A stretch of DNA of 38,302 nt from Loigolactobacillus bifermentans DSM 20003. Its GTDB lineage: Bacteria; Bacillota; Bacilli; Lactobacillales; Lactobacillaceae. Location: NCBI RefSeq assembly GCF_001434575.1, contig NZ_AZDA01000017.1, positions 1 to 38,302 of the forward strand, written 5' to 3'. The notes beneath the pieces are model-generated. The model saw only the letters and a list, made by a program, of their open reading frames with translations, was not told the DNA's origin and made no database searches. Position numbers and translations under genes: made by a program. Shown here piece after piece: positions 1 to 7,199 of this stretch (within the stretch, counting starts at the first letter, position 1; every line of letters begins with the position of its first letter).

Positions 1-1
1 T

Positions 2-67
2 TGGTCCAAAATTGTGCGGTATGCCGATATTAAACCTCGTATGAATAATTCGGGTGAAACCATGTAG
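2..67 (+). CDS. C-terminal tail of an unidentified protein (partial)
   Basis: An open frame enters from the left edge and ends at TAG (65-67), leaving 21 residues that end in NNSGETM. A strong intrinsic terminator follows 7 nt later, which supports a real gene end. The fragment is too short to assign to a family; I considered a UvrA C-terminus because of lactobacillar gene order but the residues do not match what I know of that family. Confidence 0.4.
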   Translation, partial: WSKIVRYADIKPRMNNSGETM

Positions 68-74
68 TAAGGTG

Positions 75-101
75 CCGCAGGTCAAGTGACCTGCGGTTTT
101 T
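75..101 (+). terminator. Intrinsic terminator of the upstream partial gene
   Basis: A perfect inverted repeat CCGCAGGTCA / TGACCTGCGG (75-96) is followed directly by five T. It closes the transcription unit entering from the left and separates it from the DUF4097 gene. Confidence 0.85.
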
Positions 102-233
102 ACTTGGGCGGCCGAATGTGATTAACTACTAAATGCGGATAAGAAAATCCAACTTAGGTCCTATGCTTTTTTGCGGCATTCAAGCGATAATGTAACCATA
201 GCCAAACAGGATAGTTTGAAAGGGGCAATCGCC

Positions 234-1673
234 ATGAATGAACGTGAACGGATTCTTGACTTAGTGAAACAGGGGATTATTTCCACGGAAGAGGCCCTGA
301 CGTTATTGGAAAACAGTGCAAAAACGCAAAGTAATGCAGAACAACAAAAAATGCAACAAGAACAGGCTGATCAAGCAACAACGAAGCAAACAGCTGATCA
401 GACTGATACAGTGACCAGCCAATTAGAAGCTGTCCAGGCAACGTTAGCCAAACGCCAAACTGCGTTACAAACGGCTGAAGAACATTTACAAGTGTTAGAC
501 ACGATGGCTGACTTAGATGGGTTAACACCTGAAAAACAAACGGATCGTGACGAAACAGCATTAAAAATAACAGAATTACAAACCCAGATTTCAGAATTAG
601 CAGATGAAAAGGCGCGCCTGAAAAAATTAGCAGCGCAAACACAAGCGACACGGCAACAGCATCATGAACATTGGTCTGATAAGTGGAATTTAGACGATGA
701 ATGGAAAGAAAATGCAGCGGATACCTTTAGCCAAGTCGGCGAAAAGGTCGGCGAAGCCGGTAATCAGTTAGGGAAGTTTTTAAAGAGTACGGCCCAAACG
801 ATTATGGATAACGTTGATTGGAAAGAGATCAACGTGAAAGTACCAGGCTTAGTGACGTCTCATTTTGACCATGATTTTGTTTATGAAGCAGCCACTGCTT
901 CCATTTTAGATGTGAAGTTGGCCAATGGGAATATCAACTTTGAAACCTGGGATCAACCAGATATTAAAGTCAGTGCACATGTGAAAATGTACGGGAAATT
1001 CACAGAAGCCAGCGACTTAGAGGCGTTTTTACAACGGAGCGAGATTGGGATCACAGCCGATACGTTAACGTTTAAAGTGCCTAATAAGCGGATCATGGCG
1101 GATCTGACCTTCTACTTGCCGAAACGGCGTTACGATCATACGGCGGTTAAAGTGTTAAACGGTAATGTTCAGTTTAAAGCTTTTCAAGGCGAGGACTTGT
1201 ATGTCAAAAGCACCAGCGGTAATTTAAGCTTTGATGGCTTAGCAGCGACCATGTTAGAAGTTGAAGGCGTCAATGGGAGTATCCATGTAACAGGCGGGCA
1301 ATTAGTGGATACCTTGTTGAATACGGTTAATGGTGAAGTTTACTTGGCCAGTCAAACAGAAACGGCTGAGCTCACCACGGTTAACGGCAGTGTCCGGGCA
1401 ACGATTCGCGAAAATAATTTAAAACGATTAAAAGCAAGCTCGGTTAATGGGACTGTCAAACTAGCAGTGCCAACAGACCTTGCGTTAAATGGCGAGGCCA
1501 ACACACGCTTTGGAGCCATCAAATCACGCTTGAGTGCCGTTGATGTGTTAAACGAACAGCAACAAACGGGGCACTCTTTCTACAATTTTGAGCGTGATCT
1601 GGCCACTGAACCTGCTGAACTGAAATTAACCACGGCTTCTGGTAATATTTTATTAAAAGACACGAAAGATTAA
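234..1673 (+). CDS. DUF4097 beta-repeat protein, LiaX/YvlB-like
   Basis: A 479-residue protein with three parts. Residues 1-30 form a short helical module (ERILDLVKQGIISTEEAL) like the SHOCT-like N-terminus of YvlB and LiaX. Residues 30-150 are Gln/Ala/Glu-rich and likely coiled coil. The region from about 215 to 479 is a DUF4097 beta-solenoid with recurring SGNLSF, NGSIHV, NGEVYL, NGSVRA and SGNILL steps. There is no signal peptide or membrane segment. In enterococci LiaX (same architecture) takes part in cell-envelope stress and daptomycin response, and B. subtilis YvlB sits in a sigma-W type operon; a similar role here is inference. The ATG at 234 is chosen over an upstream in-frame ATG at 171 because GAAAGGGG lies 8 nt before it. 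It is followed by two small membrane-protein genes, as in liaXYZ and yvlABCD. Confidence 0.85.
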   Translation: MNERERILDLVKQGIISTEEALTLLENSAKTQSNAEQQKMQQEQADQATTKQTADQTDTVTSQLEAVQATLAKRQTALQTAEEHLQVLDTMADLDGLTPEKQTDRDETALKITELQTQISELADEKARLKKLAAQTQATRQQHHEHWSDKWNLDDEWKENAADTFSQVGEKVGEAGNQLGKFLKSTAQTIMDNVDWKEINVKVPGLVTSHFDHDFVYEAATASILDVKLANGNINFETWDQPDIKVSAHVKMYGKFTEASDLEAFLQRSEIGITADTLTFKVPNKRIMADLTFYLPKRRYDHTAVKVLNGNVQFKAFQGEDLYVKSTSGNLSFDGLAATMLEVEGVNGSIHVTGGQLVDTLLNTVNGEVYLASQTETAELTTVNGSVRATIRENNLKRLKASSVNGTVKLAVPTDLALNGEANTRFGAIKSRLSAVDVLNEQQQTGHSFYNFERDLATEPAELKLTTASGNILLKDTKD

Positions 1674-1750
1674 ATAACGGGTAGCCTGATCATGTGTGAT
1701 CATTTAAAGGGGGCTGCTTGCATTCAGTCTAGTGAAGCGAGGTGATTGTA

Positions 1751-2062
1751 ATGGGATTTTTGATGCTGCTTTTATGTGCACCACTTTTGTTCTTGCTAAT
1801 AAGCCCGATTTTAGTTTTTGTGGTACTTCTGTTATTATTAATTTGGTTCCCACTGAAACTATTGGCGCTACCTTTGTTATTAGTGGTGTTGTTCTACAGT
1901 ATTCGCGGTGGACATCATGCTCAACACCGTGCTTGGCAACGCGCCGCTATGCGGCAACGGCGCCGTGAGCAGCGGGAACAGCGTTATGAAACGCGTCATC
2001 AACATACGCGTAAAGACGCTCAGGATGTAAAAGTTGAAGATGATGACTGGAGTGATTTTTAA
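1751..2062 (+). CDS. Small membrane protein with charged tail
   Basis: A 103-residue protein. The first 50 residues are almost entirely hydrophobic and should form two closely spaced membrane helices; the rest is strongly basic, then acidic (HRAWQRAAMRQRRREQREQR, ending DDDWSDF), probably a cytoplasmic tail. I do not recognise a named family. It sits where a PspC-domain protein (LiaY/YvlC) is found in related three-gene operons, so it may replace it. ATG 1751 follows GAGGTGAT, which fits the 16S anti-Shine-Dalgarno closely; a GTG at 1742 would be an alternative start but overlaps that site. Its stop overlaps the next start (TAATG). Confidence 0.7.
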   Translation: MGFLMLLLCAPLLFLLISPILVFVVLLLLLIWFPLKLLALPLLLVVLFYSIRGGHHAQHRAWQRAAMRQRRREQREQRYETRHQHTRKDAQDVKVEDDDWSDF

Positions 2063-2409
2063 TGGGATTTTTCACACGGATAATCGTCAATGCCATTATT
2101 TTCTTGGCGATTGCCGGTTTTTTCCCAGGAATGTTGTTTGTTTCAAGTATTTGGATGGCGCTAGGGGCAAGTTTAGTGTTAGGCATTTTAAATGCCTTAG
2201 TGCGGCCAATTCTCAGCATTCTGTCGTTTCCCATTACGTTTCTCACCTTAGGGCTGTTTAGCATTGTGATCAATGCACTGATGCTTCAATTGACAGCAGG
2301 CGTGGTTGGTGCGGGCTTTGCCTTTAATAGCTTTGTCAGTGCCATGGCCGTTGCGGTGATCATGTCACTGGTGAATATTATTGTGACCAACTACTTAACG
2401 ATTCATTAA
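2062..2409 (+). CDS. YvlD-like membrane protein (phage holin family 4 superfamily)
   Basis: A 115-residue protein with about four membrane helices spanning most of its length. The pattern GxxNALVRPILSILSFPITFLTLGLFS is characteristic of the YvlD/DUF360 family, which is annotated in the holin-4 superfamily although no lytic role is known. LiaZ of enterococci belongs to the same family. The gene overlaps the preceding stop by one base, implying translational coupling, and a terminator follows directly, so the DUF4097 gene, the small membrane protein and this gene form one operon. Confidence 0.85.
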   Translation: MGFFTRIIVNAIIFLAIAGFFPGMLFVSSIWMALGASLVLGILNALVRPILSILSFPITFLTLGLFSIVINALMLQLTAGVVGAGFAFNSFVSAMAVAVIMSLVNIIVTNYLTIH

Positions 2410-2413
2410 TAGA

Positions 2414-2456
2414 AACGGTCTTTGCATCTTCATCAGGGATGTGAAGGCCGTTTTTT
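2414..2456 (+). terminator. Intrinsic terminator after the yvlD-like gene
   Basis: AACGGTCTTTGCATC pairs with GATGTGAAGGCCGTT (15 bp with wobble pairs and mismatches), followed by six T. It starts 4 nt after the stop codon region. Confidence 0.85.
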
Positions 2457-2475
2457 AGCCTAAAAGCAGGTGCAG

Positions 2476-2503
2476 TTGGCGCAGTGCAATGTTAAAATAT
2501 AAA
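2476..2503 (+). promoter_or_regulatory. Possible promoter for hprK
   Basis: TTGGCG (2476-2481) and TATAAA (2498-2503) are 16 nt apart, in the only sizeable gap between the preceding terminator and hprK. The -10 box is two mismatches from consensus, so this is a plausible rather than firm call. Confidence 0.35.
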
Positions 2504-2571
2504 GCGAGATACCTTTTTCACTGTTAAACGCATAAGAGACAGAGAAACTAGGATAGATTGGAGTATTGAAC

Positions 2572-3600
2572 ATGGCTGAAAGTGTGACAGTAGCAGAGCT
2601 AGTCCAGCAAACACGTTTAGACGTTTATGCCGGCGAAGCTTATTTAGAAAAACGTAAAATTACGGTAAGCGATATTTCTCGGCCGGGCTTGGAATTAACC
2701 GGCTATTTTAATTATTATCCACATGATCGGATCCAGTTGTTCGGTCGTACGGAAATTTCATTTACACAAAAAATGACTGCTGATGAACGCTTAATGATCT
2801 TTCGGAAAATGTGCGGCGACGATACACCTGCTTTTGTGGTGTCTCGTTCATTGCCAGTCCCAACTGAATTGCAACAAGCGGCAGCGGAAGCCAATATTCC
2901 AGTATTAGGCGCAAAGTTGGCCACAACCCGCTTGTCCAGTTTAATGACGGACTACTTAGACGGTCGTTTGGCTGAGCGTCGCTCCATGCACGGTGTTTTA
3001 GTGGATATTTATGGCATCGGCGTGCTGATCACTGGGGATTCGGGTGTTGGTAAAAGTGAAACAGCCCTTGAGTTGGTAAAACGGGGCCATCGCTTGATTG
3101 CTGACGATCGCGTAGAAGTTTACGAACAAGACGAACAGACCTTGATTGGGGAAGCACCGGCAATTTTACGGCATTTATTGGAGATTCGTGGCATTGGGAT
3201 CATTGATGTGATGAATTTATTTGGCGCTGGCGCAGTGCGCAGTGATACACCGATCCAATTGGTTGTCCATTTGGAAACTTGGACGCCAGATAAAAACTTT
3301 GACCGTTTAGGCAATGGTGATGAGACGATTCAAATTTTTGACGTGACATTACCACGCGTCACGATTCCGGTTAAAATTGGGCGGAACTTAGCCATTATTA
3401 TTGAAGTCGCCGCCATGAATTATCGGGCGAAGGCCATGGGGTATGATGCTACCAAGACCTTTGAGGACAACTTGAATAGTTTGATTCAAGAAAATTCAGC
3501 AATTGACGAAGGTCAGGATGCCATTCCGAATTCGCCAGCCACTGATTCTGTTGATGGGACGCATTCTAGCGCTCAAAAACCGACAGGAAAGGATGAGTAG
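2572..3600 (+). CDS. hprK: HPr kinase/phosphorylase
   Basis: Bifunctional ATP-dependent kinase and phosphorylase acting on Ser46 of HPr; it couples glycolytic state to carbon catabolite repression through CcpA. The 342-residue product has the N-terminal domain (1-125), conserved His140, the P-loop GDSGVGKS (155-162) and the family signature [15 protein letters not shown] (204-218). The family is usually about 310 residues; this copy has an extra polar tail of about 30 residues (ENSAIDEG to the end) rich in Ser, Thr, Asp and Pro. ATG 2572 is preceded by TGGAG at 8 nt; an in-frame TTG at 2566 is less well placed. lgt starts 2 nt after the stop, the usual hprK-lgt pairing. Confidence 0.97.
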   Translation: MAESVTVAELVQQTRLDVYAGEAYLEKRKITVSDISRPGLELTGYFNYYPHDRIQLFGRTEISFTQKMTADERLMIFRKMCGDDTPAFVVSRSLPVPTELQQAAAEANIPVLGAKLATTRLSSLMTDYLDGRLAERRSMHGVLVDIYGIGVLITGDSGVGKSETALELVKRGHRLIADDRVEVYEQDEQTLIGEAPAILRHLLEIRGIGIIDVMNLFGAGAVRSDTPIQLVVHLETWTPDKNFDRLGNGDETIQIFDVTLPRVTIPVKIGRNLAIIIEVAAMNYRAKAMGYDATKTFEDNLNSLIQENSAIDEGQDAIPNSPATDSVDGTHSSAQKPTGKDE

Positions 3601-3602
3601 GC

Positions 3603-4448
3603 ATGCTGGTTGCAGCTTTAAATCCGATTGCATTACAATTGGGACCGCTGGAGATCCATTGGTACGGTGTGATCATTGCCACAGGGGTCGTGCTGGCTGT
3701 GATTTTAGCCATGCGCGAATCGGAGCGACGTGGTGTTTCAAGCGATGACCTGTTTGATATGATTTTATGGGCGCTACCATTTACCTTGATTGGGGCCCGT
3801 TTATATTACATCTTGTTTGAACTGCCTTATTATTTGGCCCATCCTGGCGAGATGATTGCCATTTGGCACGGCGGGATCGCCATTTATGGTGGGTTGATTG
3901 CAGCGGCAATCGTCTTTATTGTCTTTTGTCACCGCCGGCAATTGCCCACTTGGCTGGTGTTAGACATCGCCGCGCCTTGTGTGATCTTAGGCCAGGCCAT
4001 TGGGCGTTGGGGCAATTTTATGAATCAGGAAGCATTTGGCGCGAAAACCACACTGGCCTTTTTGCAACAACTGCATTTGCCGCACTTTATTGTGTCACAA
4101 ATGTTGATCAATGGTGCTTATCGTCAGCCGACGTTTCTTTATGAATCCACATGGGACTTATTAGGTTTTATTGTGATCATGGCATTACGTCACCGAAAAC
4201 AGTTATTGCGACAAGGGGAAGTCTTTTTGCTCTATATTAGTTGGTATGCCTTTGGTCGCTTCTTTGTTGAAGGAATGCGCACGGATAGTTTATGGCTCTT
4301 TCATGTGATTCGTGTGTCACAAATGTTATCATTGATTTTGTTTGTGGGTGCCATTGGGTTATGGGTTTATCGTCGCCGTCAGCGACCACAACCACCACTG
4401 TACTTAGCAGCGCAACCACAACAAACCAAACAAGCGAAGGAGAGATAA
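3603..4448 (+). CDS. lgt: Prolipoprotein diacylglyceryl transferase
   Basis: Integral membrane enzyme that transfers diacylglycerol from phosphatidylglycerol to the lipobox cysteine of prolipoproteins. The 281-residue length and roughly seven membrane helices are typical. The Lgt signature [13 protein letters not shown] lies near residues 136-148, with HGGIAIYGG near residue 90 and YGRFF-like [14 protein letters not shown] near residue 220. The tail is Gln/Arg-rich and cytosolic. The start has AGGAAAGGA 9 nt upstream, inside the end of hprK, so the two are cotranscribed and probably coupled. Confidence 0.97.
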   Translation: MLVAALNPIALQLGPLEIHWYGVIIATGVVLAVILAMRESERRGVSSDDLFDMILWALPFTLIGARLYYILFELPYYLAHPGEMIAIWHGGIAIYGGLIAAAIVFIVFCHRRQLPTWLVLDIAAPCVILGQAIGRWGNFMNQEAFGAKTTLAFLQQLHLPHFIVSQMLINGAYRQPTFLYESTWDLLGFIVIMALRHRKQLLRQGEVFLLYISWYAFGRFFVEGMRTDSLWLFHVIRVSQMLSLILFVGAIGLWVYRRRQRPQPPLYLAAQPQQTKQAKER

Positions 4449-4451
4449 TTT

Positions 4452-5468
4452 ATGGCTAAAAAAATCGCTGTTTTAGGCGCCGGTTCTTGGGGCACGGTCT
4501 TGGCGAACTTATTGACCGAAAATGGGCATCAAGTTACCCTTTGGGGCCGCAATGCAGAACACGTGGCGGAGATCAATCAGCACCATACAAACCGGCATTA
4601 TTTGCCTAAATTCAAATTAGAACCGACTTTGATCGCGACCTTGAGTTTGGAACAGGCACTCGATCAAGTTGATGTGATTTTATTTGTGATTCCAACCAAT
4701 GCGATTCGCAAGATGGCCCAACAAATTTTACCGATCATCAAGCGCCAAGGTATTCGTCCAATGCTGATCCACGCAAGTAAGGGGTTAGAATTAGGGACCC
4801 ATAAGCGTTTGTCACAAGTCTTAACCGAAGAGATCCCAGCTGAATTTCGGCGTGAGATCGTTGTATTATCAGGACCCAGTCATGCTGAAAATGTATCAGA
4901 ACATGATTTAACCTCTATTACAGCGGCTTGTTCTAATTTAACAGCCGCACAACAGGTCCAACAGCTGTTTATGAATGACTATTTCCGGGTTTACACCAAT
5001 GCAGATGTCATCGGCGTTGAAATGGGCGCCGCCTTGAAAAACGTGATTGCCTTAGGGGCAGGTGCATTGCACGGTTTAGGTTATGGTGATAACGCTAAGG
5101 CCGCGCTTATGACCCGTGGTTTGGCAGAAATCAGCCGCTTAGGCGTGGCATTTGGTGCGAATCCGTTAACGTTTATTGGGTTATCCGGCGTTGGTGACTT
5201 GATCGTGACCTGTACCAGTGTTAATTCACGCAACTGGCGTGCTGGGAACCAATTAGGGCAAGGTAAACCGTTACAACAAGTTTTAGATGAAATGGGCATG
5301 GTGGTTGAAGGGGTTTCTACCACGCGGGCCGCTTATGAATTGGCCCAACAACAAGGCATTGAAATGCCGATTACCAATACGATCTATCATGTGTTGTACG
5401 ATGAAAAAGAGATTCGGACAGCCATTACAGAAATTATGCAACGCGAAGGCAAACAAGAACTGGATTAA
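4452..5468 (+). CDS. gpsA: Glycerol-3-phosphate dehydrogenase [NAD(P)+]
   Basis: Cytosolic reduction of dihydroxyacetone phosphate to sn-glycerol-3-phosphate, the backbone for phospholipid and lipoteichoic acid synthesis. The 338-residue protein begins with the dinucleotide-binding loop GAGSWGT (8-14), and has the conserved substrate-binding stretches SGPSHAENV, GVEMGAALKNVIALGAG (catalytic Lys in ALKN) and GLSGVGDLIVTCTS. The start is 3 nt after lgt and is preceded by AAGGAG at 9 nt. It is the third gene of the hprK-lgt-gpsA operon and so directly downstream of another lipid-linked function. Confidence 0.97.
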   Translation: MAKKIAVLGAGSWGTVLANLLTENGHQVTLWGRNAEHVAEINQHHTNRHYLPKFKLEPTLIATLSLEQALDQVDVILFVIPTNAIRKMAQQILPIIKRQGIRPMLIHASKGLELGTHKRLSQVLTEEIPAEFRREIVVLSGPSHAENVSEHDLTSITAACSNLTAAQQVQQLFMNDYFRVYTNADVIGVEMGAALKNVIALGAGALHGLGYGDNAKAALMTRGLAEISRLGVAFGANPLTFIGLSGVGDLIVTCTSVNSRNWRAGNQLGQGKPLQQVLDEMGMVVEGVSTTRAAYELAQQQGIEMPITNTIYHVLYDEKEIRTAITEIMQREGKQELD

Positions 5469-5500
5469 ATCTAAAATCAGTGTAAGGGGCGTAGCAGGCT

Positions 5501-5908
5501 ATGGGCGAGGTCATTAACTTTTTACCATCGTGTAATTATTATTTTCAACGCGGCATGAACTTTTTTTCAAAAGGGCAATATCAGCAGGCGGCGCATTGTT
5601 TGGAGCGGGCGCAAAGCTTGGCGAAGAATACTGAAGAATACGTATTGGCAAATTGTCAATTAGCAGTTTGCTGGCAATATGCGCGTCAGTATCAAGCGGC
5701 GATCCAACGCCTACAACAATTAGTGCCAACGCATGAACAACAACACCCTGAGTTACACTATTTTCTGGCAAATTGTTACGCTTATTCAGGTGATTTTCAG
5801 GCCAGCTTACAACAAGTCCAGCGTTATTTACAAAGTGGTCAGACCATGTTTCAGCAAGAGGCGGTGGCACTTCAAAACGAATTGCAAACCGTTCTTAGTG
5901 ACTTTTAG
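5501..5908 (+). CDS. Small tetratricopeptide-repeat protein
   Basis: A 135-residue soluble all-helical protein with about three TPR units: residues 10-45 (FFSKGQYQQAAHCLERAQSL), 47-80 (ANCQLAVCWQYARQYQAAIQRL) and 86-118 (HYFLANCYAYSGDFQASLQQV). TPRs mediate protein-protein contacts; no partner can be named. Small TPR proteins between gpsA and trxB are common in lactobacilli. ATG 5501 has AAGGGG 11 nt upstream, a slightly long spacing. The gene sits 32 nt after gpsA and probably belongs to the same transcript, while trxB has its own promoter. Confidence 0.8.
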   Translation: MGEVINFLPSCNYYFQRGMNFFSKGQYQQAAHCLERAQSLAKNTEEYVLANCQLAVCWQYARQYQAAIQRLQQLVPTHEQQHPELHYFLANCYAYSGDFQASLQQVQRYLQSGQTMFQQEAVALQNELQTVLSDF

Positions 5909-5920
5909 TAAGTCAATTGG

Positions 5921-5948
5921 TGGACATTTAAGCGAATTCGCGTATGAT
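5921..5948 (+). promoter_or_regulatory. Promoter of trxB
   Basis: TGGACA (5921-5926) and TATGAT (5943-5948) are separated by 16 nt, each one base from consensus. They lie 36 nt before the trxB start codon. Confidence 0.6.
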
Positions 5949-5983
5949 AAAAACTAGATGTTTTAGTAAGGAGGCATTTCGGA

Positions 5984-6907
5984 ATGGCAAAACAAGTTGA
6001 TGTTGTTGTAATTGGGGCTGGGCCTGGTGGTTTAACGGCAGCCCTTTATGCATCCCGTTCAAATCTATCCGTGGTATTAGTTGATCGTGGGATTTATGGT
6101 GGTCAAATGAATAACACGGCAGCGATTGAAAATTATCCAGGTTATAAGTCAATCTTAGGACCTGATTTAGCACAAAAAATGTACGACAGTGCGACTCAGT
6201 TTGGGGCTGAATTTGCTTATGGGAACGTTAAATCAGTCACAGACCAGGGTAAGACCAAATTAGTTGAAACTGATGATGGGACTTACGAAGCCAAAGCGGT
6301 GATTATTGCCACAGGGGCCGATCATCGTAAATTGGGGATCCCAGGTGAAGAAGATTACAGCGGTCGTGGGGTTTCTTACTGTGCCGTTTGTGATGGTGCC
6401 TTTTTCAAAAATCGGGAAGTCGTTGTTGTAGGTGGCGGGGACTCTGCCGTTGAAGAAGGCCTTTACTTGGCCAACTTAGCTGCAAAGGTCACGATTGTCC
6501 ATCGGCGTGATGAATTACGGGCACAAAAGATTTTACAAGATCGGGCGTTTGCGAATGACAAGGTTGAATTTGTTTGGAATGCCAATACGGAAGCAATTTT
6601 AGGGGACGATAAAAAAGTCACCGGCGTTCAGTATTCGGATAAGAAAACGGGCGAACGCAAGGTGATCCCGGCTAGTGGTGTCTTTATTTACGTCGGCATT
6701 GATGCGTTAACAGAAGGCGTACAATCATTGCCAATTTTAGATGATCATGGTTGGGTCGTAACAGATGAGAATATGGCGACCAAAGTGCCAGGTGTGTATG
6801 CCATTGGCGATGTTCGTCAAAAAGGGCTGCGTCAAATTGCCACCGCAGTTGGAGATGGCGGTATTGCTGGCCAACAAGCTTTTAACTATATTCAACGGTT
6901 AGGCTAA
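5984..6907 (+). CDS. trxB: Thioredoxin reductase (NADPH)
   Basis: Flavoenzyme that passes electrons from NADPH to thioredoxin, maintaining cytosolic thiols. The 307-residue product shows the FAD-binding GAGPGG (11-16), the redox-active CAVC (Cys133 and Cys136), the NADPH-binding GGGDSAVEE (150-158) and the C-terminal FAD motif GVYAIGDVRQKGLRQIATA. The start follows a strong TAAGGAGG at 9 nt. It is followed by a terminator and has its own promoter, so it can be expressed separately from gpsA. Confidence 0.97.
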   Translation: MAKQVDVVVIGAGPGGLTAALYASRSNLSVVLVDRGIYGGQMNNTAAIENYPGYKSILGPDLAQKMYDSATQFGAEFAYGNVKSVTDQGKTKLVETDDGTYEAKAVIIATGADHRKLGIPGEEDYSGRGVSYCAVCDGAFFKNREVVVVGGGDSAVEEGLYLANLAAKVTIVHRRDELRAQKILQDRAFANDKVEFVWNANTEAILGDDKKVTGVQYSDKKTGERKVIPASGVFIYVGIDALTEGVQSLPILDDHGWVVTDENMATKVPGVYAIGDVRQKGLRQIATAVGDGGIAGQQAFNYIQRLG

Positions 6908-6916
6908 TGATTGAAA

Positions 6917-6958
6917 TGGTTGTTTCGTTGCGTGATGCAATGAGGCAGCTATTTTTTT
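6917..6958 (+). terminator. Intrinsic terminator of trxB
   Basis: GTTGTTTCGTTGC pairs with GCAATGAGGCAGC (13 bp with several G-U pairs) and is followed by a T7 run. Confidence 0.75.
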
Positions 6959-7038
6959 AGGGGAGCACAACAAAGCGGAGGCCGTGAAAAAGAAGATCAT
7001 AACCGCTTTTTTCACTAAAAAGCGATTAAATTTTGTAG

Positions 7039-7044
7039 TATACT
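7039..7044 (+). promoter_or_regulatory. -10 box of the pgm promoter
   Basis: TATACT at 7039-7044 is one base from consensus. No convincing -35 box is present at 16-18 nt upstream (the region is A-rich), so this is a -10-only call. A start near 7051 would give a leader of about 150 nt before pgm. Confidence 0.45.
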
Positions 7045-7050
7045 AGGGAA

Positions 7051-7199
7051 AGATGTTTGAGAAGGCGCCATCATGTCTGGCAACAGGGTGTGCGCTACTC
7101 ACTGGCTCTCAAGCACACTAATTTAACATGTTGGGTGTCCACCAACCGTTCCTACTACCGGTAACGGCGTAGGGGCACAACGAGGAGGAAACAAACGTT
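7051..7199 (+). promoter_or_regulatory. Long, apparently structured pgm leader
   Basis: The predicted 5' UTR contains three local hairpins: GTGTGC/GCACAC (7088-7118), GTTGG/CCAAC (7130-7146) and a longer one at 7149-7175, TTCCTAC/GTAGGGG with inner CCG/CGG closing a GTAA (GNRA-type) tetraloop. The last lies 6 nt before the strong ribosome binding site GAGGAGG (7182-7188). A possible short ORF of 17 codons (7073-7126, MSGNRVCATHWLSSTLI) with GAAGG 7 nt upstream overlaps the first hairpin. I do not recognise a known riboswitch or T-box core in it. Confidence 0.4.

Noticed and set aside
7051-7199. T-box leader upstream of pgm
   Set aside because: GGGTGTCCACC resembles the T-box AGGGTGGTACC only superficially; there is no terminator/antiterminator and pgm is not an amino-acid gene.
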